Source: a bacterium (lineage in GTDB: Bacteria; Patescibacteriota; Minisyncoccia; JAHIHE01; DAOWLE01). From it: a stretch of DNA of 38,548 bases. Under the pieces are notes generated by a model. The model made no database searches. It was not told the DNA's origin and saw nothing but the letters and a program-made list of their open reading frames with translations. Below, in pieces: positions 8,839 through 19,217 of this stretch. The stretch is from positions 1-38,548 of the forward strand of contig DAOWLE010000015.1 of assembly GCA_030643545.1 (NCBI GenBank), given 5' to 3'. The stretch's first letter is position 1, and each line of letters starts with the position of its first letter. The translations under genes and the position numbers were made by a program.

Positions 8839-9927
8839 TTATTTTTTTCTTTTTTTGAGAAACGCTACTGCTGCTATCGCGAAAAAAACTGCTATCCAAT
8901 TCATCCCTGGAGTTTCTGGCTCTTTTATTCCTGGTATTGTTGTCGGTGGCGGCGATGGTCTTTGTGTTGGCGATGGTGTTAAAATTTCTGGCGAGTAGGA
9001 TGTTGACACTGGCAATGGAGTTGTTTTTTCTATCGTTGGCATTGTTTCCTGTATTTCAGGCAAAATATTTTCTTCAATTATAAGATTTCCGTCTTCATTT
9101 TTGCCTTTTTCAAATATTGATATTTTACAATTTCCTTCTCTTGTTTTTTCAGGAGTAATATCATTGATTGTAAATTCAATATTTCTATTTCTACCCCAAT
9201 TCCAATCTATTTCAGTATCGCCTTCAACTGCCATAAATGGTCCGGAAAATCTCCATTTAATAATAGTATTTTCTGGCAAGTTTATTATTCCGTAAACTCT
9301 TATTTTTGTTTTACTATCATCAGTCCATTCTATTTTAATATCCATCTGCGGATCTTCGGTTTTTACTTTTATTTCTTTTGTTGTCATTAAATCGCCACTT
9401 CCAGCAATACCAACAGTATTACTGTGAATAATATCTATTATTACTTCCAATGTTTTGCTTTCTAACAATCGCCAATCCTTTAGAAGTTCTTGTATTGTTT
9501 TATTTGTTCCGTAATTATCTTTTCCTGGAGAAACAATAATTACAGTATAGCTTTTTATTTCTGGAAGAAAAAAATATCCGCTCACTTCACACCCACCGCC
9601 TGAAATTTCTCTGTCTGGCCAAAATGGTTCATCGAAAGTATGGATATTCCTTTTTTCGTCTATCAAAATTATATCAACGAAACTTTCACAGTCAATAATT
9701 GTTTCAAATTTTATTTTTATCTCCACCTCTTCGTTTTTAGGTATTATTATCTTTAATTCTTCAGGTGTTTCCTTATAACCGATAATTTGACTGGTGTCGT
9801 CTATTTCCATTTCCAATTTCATTTTTTCAACCCAATACCCATTTACCGTTGCAACAAGCAATATTCCCGCGATTATTAATCCAATAACTACCACCAAAAT
9901 TTGCAAAGAACTTTCCCTCTTTTTCAT
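8839..9927 (-). CDS. Secreted protein with PGF-CTERM-like C-terminal sorting signal
   Basis: N-terminal TM/signal; C-terminus SPTQRPSPPPTTIPGIKEPETPGMNWIAVFFAIAAVAFLKKRKK; strong SD AAAGGAGGT. Confidence 0.7.
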   Translation of the reverse strand: MKKRESSLQILVVVIGLIIAGILLVATVNGYWVEKMKLEMEIDDTSQIIGYKETPEELKIIIPKNEEVEIKIKFETIIDCESFVDIILIDEKRNIHTFDEPFWPDREISGGGCEVSGYFFLPEIKSYTVIIVSPGKDNYGTNKTIQELLKDWRLLESKTLEVIIDIIHSNTVGIAGSGDLMTTKEIKVKTEDPQMDIKIEWTDDSKTKIRVYGIINLPENTIIKWRFSGPFMAVEGDTEIDWNWGRNRNIEFTINDITPEKTREGNCKISIFEKGKNEDGNLIIEENILPEIQETMPTIEKTTPLPVSTSYSPEILTPSPTQRPSPPPTTIPGIKEPETPGMNWIAVFFAIAAVAFLKKRKK

Positions 9928-10078
9928 TTTATTTTACCTCCTTTAAAAAGAAAAAACTAATTTCTCTTTTCAAAGGAAGTAAAAAGAATTTTTCTTTTCA
10001 TTATTATATTATAGTATGTTTTAAAAAAACTGTCAATCTTTTGCTTGTTTTGACTTTATTTTTTAAAAGAAAAATATT

Positions 10079-10696
10079 ATGGAAGAATTAGTGAATACTT
10101 TAATCAATAAAGGACATCTTAAAACTTCGGCGCTTATTGAAGCTTTTCGTAAAATTGATCGAGCTGATTTTGTGCTGCCGTCAGAAAAATACAGAGTTTA
10201 TCACGATATTCCTCTTCCAATCGGTTATGGACAAACAATTTCCCAGCCGTCTACAGTTATTTTTATGCTTGAACAACTCCAACCGCAAAAAGGAGATAAA
10301 ATTTTAGATGTCGGTTCCGGTTCTGGATGGGTGACAGCTTTGCTGGCTCAAATTGTCGGCATATCAGGCGAGGTTTACGCTCTTGAAAGAATTGAAGCTT
10401 TGAAAGCGTACGGCGAAAAAAATATTGCCAAATATAATTTTATTGAAAAAAAAATTGTTAAATGTTTCTGCGCTGACGGAACAAACGGCTGGCCTACTAG
10501 AGCGCCATTTGATAAAATTATTGTTTCAGCTTCATCAGAAAAAATTCCTTGGCCGTTAAAAGAACAATTAAAAGTTAACGGGCGAATGATAATTCCGATT
10601 TCAGACAGTCTTTGGTTGGTTGACAGGAAGTCAGAAGACCAATTTGAAGAATGCGAATTTTCCGGATTTGTTTTTGTTCCTTTAGTAAAAGATTAA
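10079..10696 (+). CDS. pcm: Protein-L-isoaspartate O-methyltransferase
   Basis: GYGQTISQPSTVIFMLEQL...ILDVGSGSGWVTALLAQIVG. Confidence 0.9.
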   Translation: MEELVNTLINKGHLKTSALIEAFRKIDRADFVLPSEKYRVYHDIPLPIGYGQTISQPSTVIFMLEQLQPQKGDKILDVGSGSGWVTALLAQIVGISGEVYALERIEALKAYGEKNIAKYNFIEKKIVKCFCADGTNGWPTRAPFDKIIVSASSEKIPWPLKEQLKVNGRMIIPISDSLWLVDRKSEDQFEECEFSGFVFVPLVKD

Positions 10697-10703
10697 ATTT
10701 TTT

Positions 10704-11726
10704 ATGTCTAAAAAAAATATTGTCATTACAACAATTTTAATTTTCGCTTTAATTATTATCAGCGGATGGTTTTATTTTGAATGGCAGATAAATTATCCAA
10801 TTAGCCAGAATTCCACGGAGAAAAATTTTGTTATTGAAAAAGGCGAGGGAGTTAAAAAAATCGCTGCTGATTTGGAAAAGAGCGGCTTGATTAAAAATGC
10901 TTTTTATTTTGAAACTTATGTTTGGCGGGAAAAAATAGAAAAAAAACTCCAAGCAGGAGAATATTTATTAAAGGAAAATATGAATATTCCAGAAATTGTT
11001 GAAATTTTAATCAAGGGTGAAATAATTTCCAACCAGAAAAAAATCACTATCATTGAAGGATGGAAAATAAATGATATAGGCGGGTATTTGCAGGAAAATA
11101 AAATTATTTCAGCAAAAGAATTTGAAACAGCGGCAAAAGGTTGGCGCGGCGGCAAAAATTACCAGTATGATTTTTTGAAAAATTTGCCAGCAAAAGCAAG
11201 CTTGGAAGGGTTTCTTTTCCCGGACACTTATTTTATTTACGAAGACGCAAACGCTGAAGATATTATTGATAAAATGCTGAAAAATTTTGACAAATATTTA
11301 ACAAAAGAAATGCGCGATGAAATTAAAAAGCAGAATAAATCTATTTTTGAAATTATTACTATGGCCGGTCTTTTAGAAAAAGAAGTGAGGACTGGCAAGG
11401 ACAGGAAAATTGCTGCCGGAATATTTTACAAAAGAATTGAAGAGGAGATACCTTTGGAATCATGCGCCACAATTGCTTATATTTTAAAAAAAGACAAACG
11501 ACAATATTCTTTTGAAGACACAAGAATTGAGTCGCCTTATAACACTTATTTAAATAAAGGATTGCCGCCCGCCCCGATTTGCAATCCTGGCGAGAGCGCG
11601 ATAAAGGCGGCGATTTGGCCTGAAAAATCAGAATATAATTTTTTTCTTTCCAAAGAAGATGGTGAAACAGTTTTTTCCAAAACTTTGGAAGAGCATAATT
11701 CAGCTAAAGCAAAATGGGTAAAATAA
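10704..11726 (+). CDS. mltG: Endolytic murein transglycosylase MltG (YceG)
   Basis: EGVKKIAADLEKSGLI, LEGFLFPDTYFI, MAGLLEKEVRTGKDRKIAAGIFYKRI, SPYNTYLNKGLPPAPICNPGESAI. Confidence 0.93.
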   Translation: MSKKNIVITTILIFALIIISGWFYFEWQINYPISQNSTEKNFVIEKGEGVKKIAADLEKSGLIKNAFYFETYVWREKIEKKLQAGEYLLKENMNIPEIVEILIKGEIISNQKKITIIEGWKINDIGGYLQENKIISAKEFETAAKGWRGGKNYQYDFLKNLPAKASLEGFLFPDTYFIYEDANAEDIIDKMLKNFDKYLTKEMRDEIKKQNKSIFEIITMAGLLEKEVRTGKDRKIAAGIFYKRIEEEIPLESCATIAYILKKDKRQYSFEDTRIESPYNTYLNKGLPPAPICNPGESAIKAAIWPEKSEYNFFLSKEDGETVFSKTLEEHNSAKAKWVK

Positions 11727-11731
11727 AAAAT

Positions 11732-12991
11732 ATGGAAAAATTTATCATTAAAGGCGGGAAACCGCTTCAAGGAACAATTAATGTTTTCGGATATAAAAAC
11801 GCAGCCGGAGCAATACTTTCAGCAGCTCTTTTAACTGAAGACGAAGTGATTATTAGTAATCTTCCGATAGTAGATGATGTTTTAAATTTGATTAAAGCAA
11901 TGGAAAGCATTGGCTGTGAAGTTGTTTGGCTGGGAAAAAGAAAAATAAAAATTAAAGCCGGGAAAAAAGTTGATCCGAGAAAAATGGATTTTCATTTAAT
12001 TAGCAAAATGAGAGTGGCGATTTTGTTTATGGGTCCGCTCCTGTCTCGTTTTAAAAATTTTAAAATTTCTCATCCGGGCGGAGACAAAATCGGTTTGCGT
12101 CCGATTGACACTCATCTTTTAGCTTTTGAAAAATTAGGTGCGAAAATTAAAGAAGACGGCGATTTTTATTATTTTAAAGCGAAAAAACTTTTCGGCGCTG
12201 AAATTGTCCTGAAAGAATTTTCAGTTACCGCTACGGAAAATATTATGATGGCCGCCGCTTTAATTCCCGGAAAAACAATTATCAAAGGCGCCGCCGCCGA
12301 ACCGCAAGTTCAGGATTTAGGAAAAATGCTTAAAAATATGGGAGTAAAAATTGAAGGATTAGATTCTCATACGATTGTTATTGAAGGGCGAAAAAAATTG
12401 AAAGGCGTTTCCCATAAAATTATTTCTGATCCGATTGAAACAGCGACTTTTATTATTGCCGGCGCGATTACTCCGGGCGAGGTAACTATTAAAAATATTC
12501 AGCCGGAACATTTAGATTTGTTTTTAGATAAATTGGAAGAAATCGGAATTAATTTTCAAAAAAAAAGCAATTCAATCACTGTTTTTTATTCTCCGAATTT
12601 AAAACCGGCAAAAATACAAGCGCTGATTTATCCGGGATTTCCGACCGATTTTCTTCCGTTTATTGCCGCGCTTTTAACTCAGGCAAAAGGAAAAAGTTTA
12701 ATTCATGATCCTTTGTACGAATCCCGGCAAAGCTATCTTCAGGAATTGAGAAAAATGGGCGCGGACATTGAAATTGTTGATCCGCATCGGGCGATTATTT
12801 TCGGCAAAAAGCCGTTGAGCGGACTGACTATTGAAAGCTGGGATATTCGCGGCGGCGCTTCTTTGGTTATTGCCGCGCTTATGGCAAAAGGAGAAACGAT
12901 TATTAAAAATATTTATCAAATTGACCGCGGCTATGAAAAAATTGAGGAAAGATTGCAAAAATTAGGAGCGGATATTAAAAGAGTTAAATAA
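11732..12991 (+). CDS. murA: UDP-N-acetylglucosamine 1-carboxyvinyltransferase
   Basis: FIIKGGKPLQGTINVFGYKNAAGAILSAALL, PGGDKIGLRPIDTHL, WDIRGGASLVIAALMAKG. Track start 11714. Confidence 0.93.
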   Translation: MEKFIIKGGKPLQGTINVFGYKNAAGAILSAALLTEDEVIISNLPIVDDVLNLIKAMESIGCEVVWLGKRKIKIKAGKKVDPRKMDFHLISKMRVAILFMGPLLSRFKNFKISHPGGDKIGLRPIDTHLLAFEKLGAKIKEDGDFYYFKAKKLFGAEIVLKEFSVTATENIMMAAALIPGKTIIKGAAAEPQVQDLGKMLKNMGVKIEGLDSHTIVIEGRKKLKGVSHKIISDPIETATFIIAGAITPGEVTIKNIQPEHLDLFLDKLEEIGINFQKKSNSITVFYSPNLKPAKIQALIYPGFPTDFLPFIAALLTQAKGKSLIHDPLYESRQSYLQELRKMGADIEIVDPHRAIIFGKKPLSGLTIESWDIRGGASLVIAALMAKGETIIKNIYQIDRGYEKIEERLQKLGADIKRVK

Positions 12992-12993
12992 AT

Positions 12994-13110
12994 ATGACAA
13001 CAGAAACAATTATTGAAAATATTTTAAAAAAAACATTGTTTCTCTGGCTGCCGATTGTGGCAATCAGCGAACTTATAAAAGATCTCTTAGCAAAAAATAA
13101 AAAAGAGTAA
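12994..13110 (+). CDS. Small hydrophobic 38-aa ORF following murA
   Basis: ATG...TAA: MTTETIIENILKKTLFLWLPIVAISELIKDLLAKNKKE; absent from the ORF track because of length. Confidence 0.5.
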   Translation: MTTETIIENILKKTLFLWLPIVAISELIKDLLAKNKKE

Positions 13111-13161
13111 ATTTTGATTTCACTTGAATTTAAACAGGGGAATTTTTTCAAATAAAAAAAA

Positions 13162-13184
13162 GAAGGCAAGATTTAATCTGCCTT
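13162..13184. terminator. Terminator-like hairpin between convergent genes
   Basis: AAGGCAAGATTTAATCTGCCTT with A-rich/T-rich flanks. Confidence 0.6.
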
Positions 13185-13210
13185 ATTTTAATGGCGGTTT
13201 TTTTAAATTT

Positions 13211-13831
13211 TTATTTATCCAATCCGTATTTTTCAATTTCTTTTTTAATAAACGGAATGCTCAACCACCACTCATTCATATTTGTTTCTTTAATAACTTC
13301 AAATAATTTTTTTGCTGAATCGGTTTTCAAATTGCGCGCGTCATAGTTAATCCACATTTTAGCCGTTTTAATATCAACAATTCCTTTATCAATATAACAT
13401 TTCATTTGGACAATTGCTTCTAACTTATCAGCGTCTCTGGCAATAATTGCTTCGGGCGTATTTTTTTCTTGAAATTCTTGATAAATTTTTCCTAATTCAT
13501 TTTTAAATGGAAGTTTTTCAATTTGTTCATAAAAAGCTTTTTCTGCCGCTTGTTCTTTGCTTGAGCCAAGATAATATCTATTAAGTGTATGAATATCGTC
13601 AGTTCTTGTTTCTTCATTATCATGAAATAAAGCGATCAAAACTGCTCGCTCGGCATTTGCTTTTTCCATTTTTCCAAGAATAAAAGCGATCTGCGCGGCG
13701 GCTAAAACATGCTCGGCAACGCTATCTGGATTTTCAATTCCCATTGAAGTTACTCCGCTTCTCGGCGTTCTTTTTAACTGCATTAATTCAAAGAAAAAAT
13801 TCGCTATTTTTTTTAATTCTTTATTTTCCAT
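13211..13831 (-). CDS. HD-domain hydrolase (YfbR-like)
   Basis: SVAEHVLAAAQIAFIL...VLIALFHDNEETRTDD. Track start 13900; MENKELKK at 13831 preferred. Confidence 0.85.
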   Translation of the reverse strand: MENKELKKIANFFFELMQLKRTPRSGVTSMGIENPDSVAEHVLAAAQIAFILGKMEKANAERAVLIALFHDNEETRTDDIHTLNRYYLGSSKEQAAEKAFYEQIEKLPFKNELGKIYQEFQEKNTPEAIIARDADKLEAIVQMKCYIDKGIVDIKTAKMWINYDARNLKTDSAKKLFEVIKETNMNEWWLSIPFIKKEIEKYGLDK

Positions 13832-13906
13832 TTTTGAAATTATTTTAAATTTATACTTTATAACTATCTTTATTATACAAAGACAAAAAAGGATCGTCAA
13901 CCCCGT

Positions 13907-14815
13907 TTATTTCGCTTGTTTTTCAAGGAATTTTAAAATATAAAGAGAAATCTTTTTCCGACAGCGTTTCCAGATTATAATAAGAGCAATAATGGCAATC
14001 GCGCCGAAAAGAACTAATCGCCAAGGGAAGACAATGAAAAATTTTGTTGCTTCTATCTGCTCGCCGTTATATTTCACATTTACTTTGGCTTTGAAAATTC
14101 CGCTTAGATTTTTTTTGCGCCAGCGCGAAGTAAATTCTCTGGTTGAAGACGGATAAACATAATCATTTTTTAATTCGGCTTCAGTTATTTTTTTGCCGAA
14201 TATATTAAAAATTTCAATCTTTCCTTCTGGCAAAAAATGAATATTGCCGGTATTTTCAATTTTTATCGCAAAATCTATCGGGCTGCGTTCGCCGATAAAT
14301 GGAATATCAAAAGAGGCAAAATGCCCTTTTTTTATTTCTTCTTCTTTTTTAACATTCGCAAGAATTAAAATTCCAAAATCAGAACTTTTAATTTCTGAAT
14401 TTTTTCCTTCAAAAATAATAGCTCCGTAATGCCCGCCTGATTTTGCGTTTTCCGGAACTCTAACAATAAAGTTTATAGTTTTTGTTTCAAACGGCTTTAA
14501 ATTTATTTCCAAAAATTCAGGTATAATCCAATCTTTCATTTCAAATCCAGTTTGTTCATCGGTGAATTCAAGAGCGCCGTTTTTATCAATCACTTTATAA
14601 TTTTTTACAGACAATTTCATTCTTACTGAAAAATCGCCAGTGTTGCTAATCTGGGAATTAGCTTTATATTTTTTGCCCGGCAAAACATCCATGGGAATTT
14701 TTGCCGGCGACAAAGTCAGCCCTTTTGCCTGAACGTTTGAATTTAAAAAGGCAAAATTTCCCAATATTAAAAATGCCAGTATAATAAATAGTAAAATTTT
14801 GTTTATTTTAACCAT
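13907..14815 (-). CDS. DUF916-like (WxL-interacting-protein-like) secreted/TM protein
   Basis: Signal peptide, LTLSPAKIPMDVLPGKKYKANSQISNTGDFSVRMKLSV, C-terminal TM plus basic tail. Confidence 0.65.
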   Translation of the reverse strand: MVKINKILLFIILAFLILGNFAFLNSNVQAKGLTLSPAKIPMDVLPGKKYKANSQISNTGDFSVRMKLSVKNYKVIDKNGALEFTDEQTGFEMKDWIIPEFLEINLKPFETKTINFIVRVPENAKSGGHYGAIIFEGKNSEIKSSDFGILILANVKKEEEIKKGHFASFDIPFIGERSPIDFAIKIENTGNIHFLPEGKIEIFNIFGKKITEAELKNDYVYPSSTREFTSRWRKKNLSGIFKAKVNVKYNGEQIEATKFFIVFPWRLVLFGAIAIIALIIIWKRCRKKISLYILKFLEKQAK

Positions 14816-14862
14816 ATTTTTGTGAGAAATTATTAATTTACTTTAATTTACTTTAGTAAATC

Positions 14863-14891
14863 ATTATAACAAAATAAGATTTTTTTGTCAA
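14863..14891 (-). promoter_or_regulatory. Sigma70-type promoter for 13907-14815
   Basis: Minus strand TTGACA (14891-14886), 17-nt spacer, TATAAT (14868-14863). Confidence 0.8.
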
Positions 14892-14910
14892 GAATTTAGT
14901 TGGGCTTAAT

Positions 14911-15011
14911 CCAGCCCCAGATTTTAGAAAAATTATCTATTATAACTCAACTATCCTAATTTACTTCAAATTATTTTTTTTATCATACTTTCTTTTAAAA
15001 TCTGGAGCTGG
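14911..15011. promoter_or_regulatory. Operator-like inverted repeat arms upstream of two divergent promoters
   Basis: CCAGCCCCAGATTTTA (14911-14926) and TAAAATCTGGAGCTGG (14996-15011), 15/16 complementary. Confidence 0.55.
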
Positions 15012-15012
15012 G

Positions 15013-15041
15013 TTGACAAAATTTTAAACATTTGATATAGT
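15013..15041 (+). promoter_or_regulatory. Sigma70-type promoter for groES/groEL
   Basis: TTGACA (15013-15018), 17-nt spacer, TATAGT (15036-15041). Confidence 0.8.
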
Positions 15042-15126
15042 TAAATAACCAGTTCAGTATATTAAATAATTTAAATAAATAATAATATTATTAAAATTAA
15101 TTTTATTATTTAAGAAAGGAAAAAAT

Positions 15127-15417
15127 ATGCAAATTAAACCATTGGGAGACAAAATTGTCTTAAAGCCGATTTCCGAAGAAGAAAAAACCGAGAGCGGAAT
15201 TATTTTGCCTGACACGATTGAAAAAGAAAAACCGGAACAAGGCGAAGTTATCGCCGTCGGTCCGGGCAAAGCGTTGGAAAACGGAGGACGGGCGATAATG
15301 GAAATTAAAACAGGCAACAAAGTTCTCTTTAAAAAATACAGCCCGGACGAATTTGAAATTGGAAAAGAAAAATTTTTGGTTGTTTCGCAGGAAGATATTT
15401 TGGGTGTTATTGAATAA
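15127..15417 (+). CDS. groES: Co-chaperonin GroES
   Basis: IKPLGDKIVLKPISEEEKTESGIILPDT...SPDEFEIGKEKFLVVSQEDILGVIE. Confidence 0.96.
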   Translation: MQIKPLGDKIVLKPISEEEKTESGIILPDTIEKEKPEQGEVIAVGPGKALENGGRAIMEIKTGNKVLFKKYSPDEFEIGKEKFLVVSQEDILGVIE

Positions 15418-15487
15418 TATCTCGTTAATCAATCGCAAATTGTTTCGCGAATGAATCGCGAATATAAAAATATAAATAAAAACCAAA

Positions 15488-15635
15488 ATTATTCCAAACT
15501 ATTTCAAAGTATTCCAAAATAACTCAAAATCCAAATTTTAAAATAAGGAGATTTGTTTAATATTTAGTTATTTAATATTTGGATTTATTTTGAAATAATT
15601 TGGGTTTTGGAACAGTTTGAAATTAATTATTATCT
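15488..15635. repeat. Long quasi-palindrome with about 10-nt phased CAAA motifs
   Basis: ATTCCAAACT/ATTTCAAAGT/ATTCCAAAAT/AACTCAAAAT/CCAAAT then ATTTGGATTT/ATTTTGAAAT/AATTTGGGTT/TTGGAACAGT/TTGAAATT. Confidence 0.75.
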
Positions 15636-15689
15636 TTAAAAAATTAACTAAATTCCATTTACTTTTATATTTAATAAAAGAATGGATAA

Positions 15690-17402
<1,713 letters not shown>

Positions 17403-17431
17403 TTTGATTTTTTCCTTATGATTAATAATTA

Positions 17432-17466
17432 AGAAGGCGATACGTTGATGTATCGCCTTCTTTTTA
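17432..17466 (+). terminator. Rho-independent terminator after groEL
   Basis: AGAAGGCGATAC-GTTGAT-GTATCGCCTTCT (12-bp perfect stem) followed by T-run. Confidence 0.92.
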
Positions 17467-17579
17467 TTTTTTTTGACTCAAAAAATGGATTGTAGTATAA
17501 TAAAAGTGGAATAAGAGGAAACATAATCATTAAAAGCAATAAATAGATTTTTTCTATTTTTGCTAAAGAAAGGAAAAAA

Positions 17580-18137
17580 ATGAGTATTTATTTACTGCTT
17601 CCAATCGGTCTTTTGGTGGCGATCGGCCTTTGGGTTGTTTCAATTTACAACGGGCTGATCAAATTAAAAAACAGAACTAACGAGGCCTGGTCTGACATTG
17701 ATGTCCAGTTAAAGCGGCGCTACAACTTAATTCCGAATTTAGTGGAGACGGTCAAAGGTTACGCAAAACACGAAAGAGAACTTTTTGAAAAAGTGACTGA
17801 AGCGCGAACTCGGGCAATGTCTGCGAAAACAGTTAAAGAGCAGGGTGAATCAGAAAATATGCTTGCTGGAACTTTGAAATCGCTTTTTGCCGTGGCTGAA
17901 AATTATCCGGAATTGAAAGCCAACGAAAATTTTTTGGAACTGCAAAGGGAATTAAGCGACACGGAAAACAAAATTCAGGCCTCCAGAAGATTTTACAACG
18001 GCAATGTCCGCGACTTCAATATTAAGATTCAGGTTTTCCCGAACAATCTAATTGCCGGAATGCTGAAATTCAGCAAACGGGATTTCTTTGAAATTGAAGA
18101 AGAAGCGGCGAGAGAACCAGTAAAGGTAGAATTTTAA
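17580..18137 (+). CDS. lemA: LemA family protein
   Basis: [43 protein letters not shown]. Confidence 0.95.
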   Translation: MSIYLLLPIGLLVAIGLWVVSIYNGLIKLKNRTNEAWSDIDVQLKRRYNLIPNLVETVKGYAKHERELFEKVTEARTRAMSAKTVKEQGESENMLAGTLKSLFAVAENYPELKANENFLELQRELSDTENKIQASRRFYNGNVRDFNIKIQVFPNNLIAGMLKFSKRDFFEIEEEAAREPVKVEF

Positions 18138-18179
18138 AAGTATTGCAAAACTTTATAATGTAATTTTTTCTTTCTAAAA

Positions 18180-18300
18180 AGAAACTGAATTTTATAATTT
18201 TATAATTTTTAATTTTATAAATAATTTCTTAAATTTTTAATTTTTAAAAATTAAGACATTAAAACATTATTTAAAAATTACAAAATTAAAAATTAGAAAT
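18180..18300. repeat. AT-rich quasi-palindrome between lemA and htpX
   Basis: TAATTTTTAATTTTATAAATAATTTCTTAAATTTTTAA...TTAAAAATTACAAAATTAAAAATTAGAAATT. Confidence 0.5.
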
Positions 18301-18304
18301 TCTT

Positions 18305-19207
18305 ATGCCTACTCTTTATACCCAATCCGACACAAATATTCGAAAAACTTATCTTTTAATAAGCGTGTTTTTGATTTTTATTATTTTTCTTGGTTGGGTT
18401 TTTAGTTATGTGATGGGCAGTTATCTGATTTTAATCGGCGCGGTTCTTTTCAGCGTTTTGATGAGTTTTACGAGTTATTGGTATTCTGATAAAATTGTTT
18501 TGAAAATGAGCCGAGCGCGCCCGATTTCCAAAAAAAATAATCTTGAACTTTATCGCATCGTTGAAAATCTTTGCATTACCGCCGGATTGCCAATGCCGAA
18601 AATTTATATTATGGACGAAGCCGCTCCGAATGCTTTTGCCACCGGGCGGGATGCCGAACACGCGGTTGTTGTTTTTAGCCAAGGGCTTTTAAATAAATTA
18701 AACCGTTCAGAAATTGAAGGAGTTGCCGCTCATGAACTGTCGCATATCGGCAACCGCGATATTTTATTGATGACTGTCGTCGTTGTTTTGGTGGGTTTTG
18801 TCACGCTTTTAGCGGATTTTTTCCTACGCTGGTCATGGTTTGGCGGAAGCCGCCGCGACAGCAAAGACAGCGGACAAATCGGAATGATAATTTTTGTGGC
18901 GGCGATTATTCTTTCAATTTTATCTCCATTAGTTGCAAAACTTATTCAAATGGCGATCTCTCGCAAGCGGGAATTTTTAGCCGACGCCAACGGCGCTTTG
19001 CTTACCCGTTATCCAGAAGGGCTTGCTTCGGCTTTGGAAAAAATTTCCGCTGATTCTGAACCGTTAAAAGCAGCGAATAAAGCAACCGCTCATCTTTACA
19101 TCGCCAATCCGTTTAAAGGAAAAAAAATCAGTTTTTTAACAAAAATGTTTATGACCCATCCGCCAATGCAAGAACGGATTAAGGCATTAAGAGGAATGGC
19201 AATTTAA
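18305..19207 (+). CDS. htpX: HtpX-type M48 zinc metalloprotease
   Basis: MDEAAPNAFATGRDAEHAVVVFSQGLL, VAAHELSHIGNRD (HExxH). Confidence 0.95.
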   Translation: MPTLYTQSDTNIRKTYLLISVFLIFIIFLGWVFSYVMGSYLILIGAVLFSVLMSFTSYWYSDKIVLKMSRARPISKKNNLELYRIVENLCITAGLPMPKIYIMDEAAPNAFATGRDAEHAVVVFSQGLLNKLNRSEIEGVAAHELSHIGNRDILLMTVVVVLVGFVTLLADFFLRWSWFGGSRRDSKDSGQIGMIIFVAAIILSILSPLVAKLIQMAISRKREFLADANGALLTRYPEGLASALEKISADSEPLKAANKATAHLYIANPFKGKKISFLTKMFMTHPPMQERIKALRGMAI

Positions 19208-19217
19208 AATCAAATCT

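Noticed and set aside
9101-9295. 64-aa plus ORF inside the PGF-CTERM-like gene
   Set aside because: Antisense ORF without start context or similarity.
15013-15127. CIRCE operator for HrcA control of groES
   Set aside because: No TTAGCACTC-N9-GAGTGCTAA seen upstream of groES.
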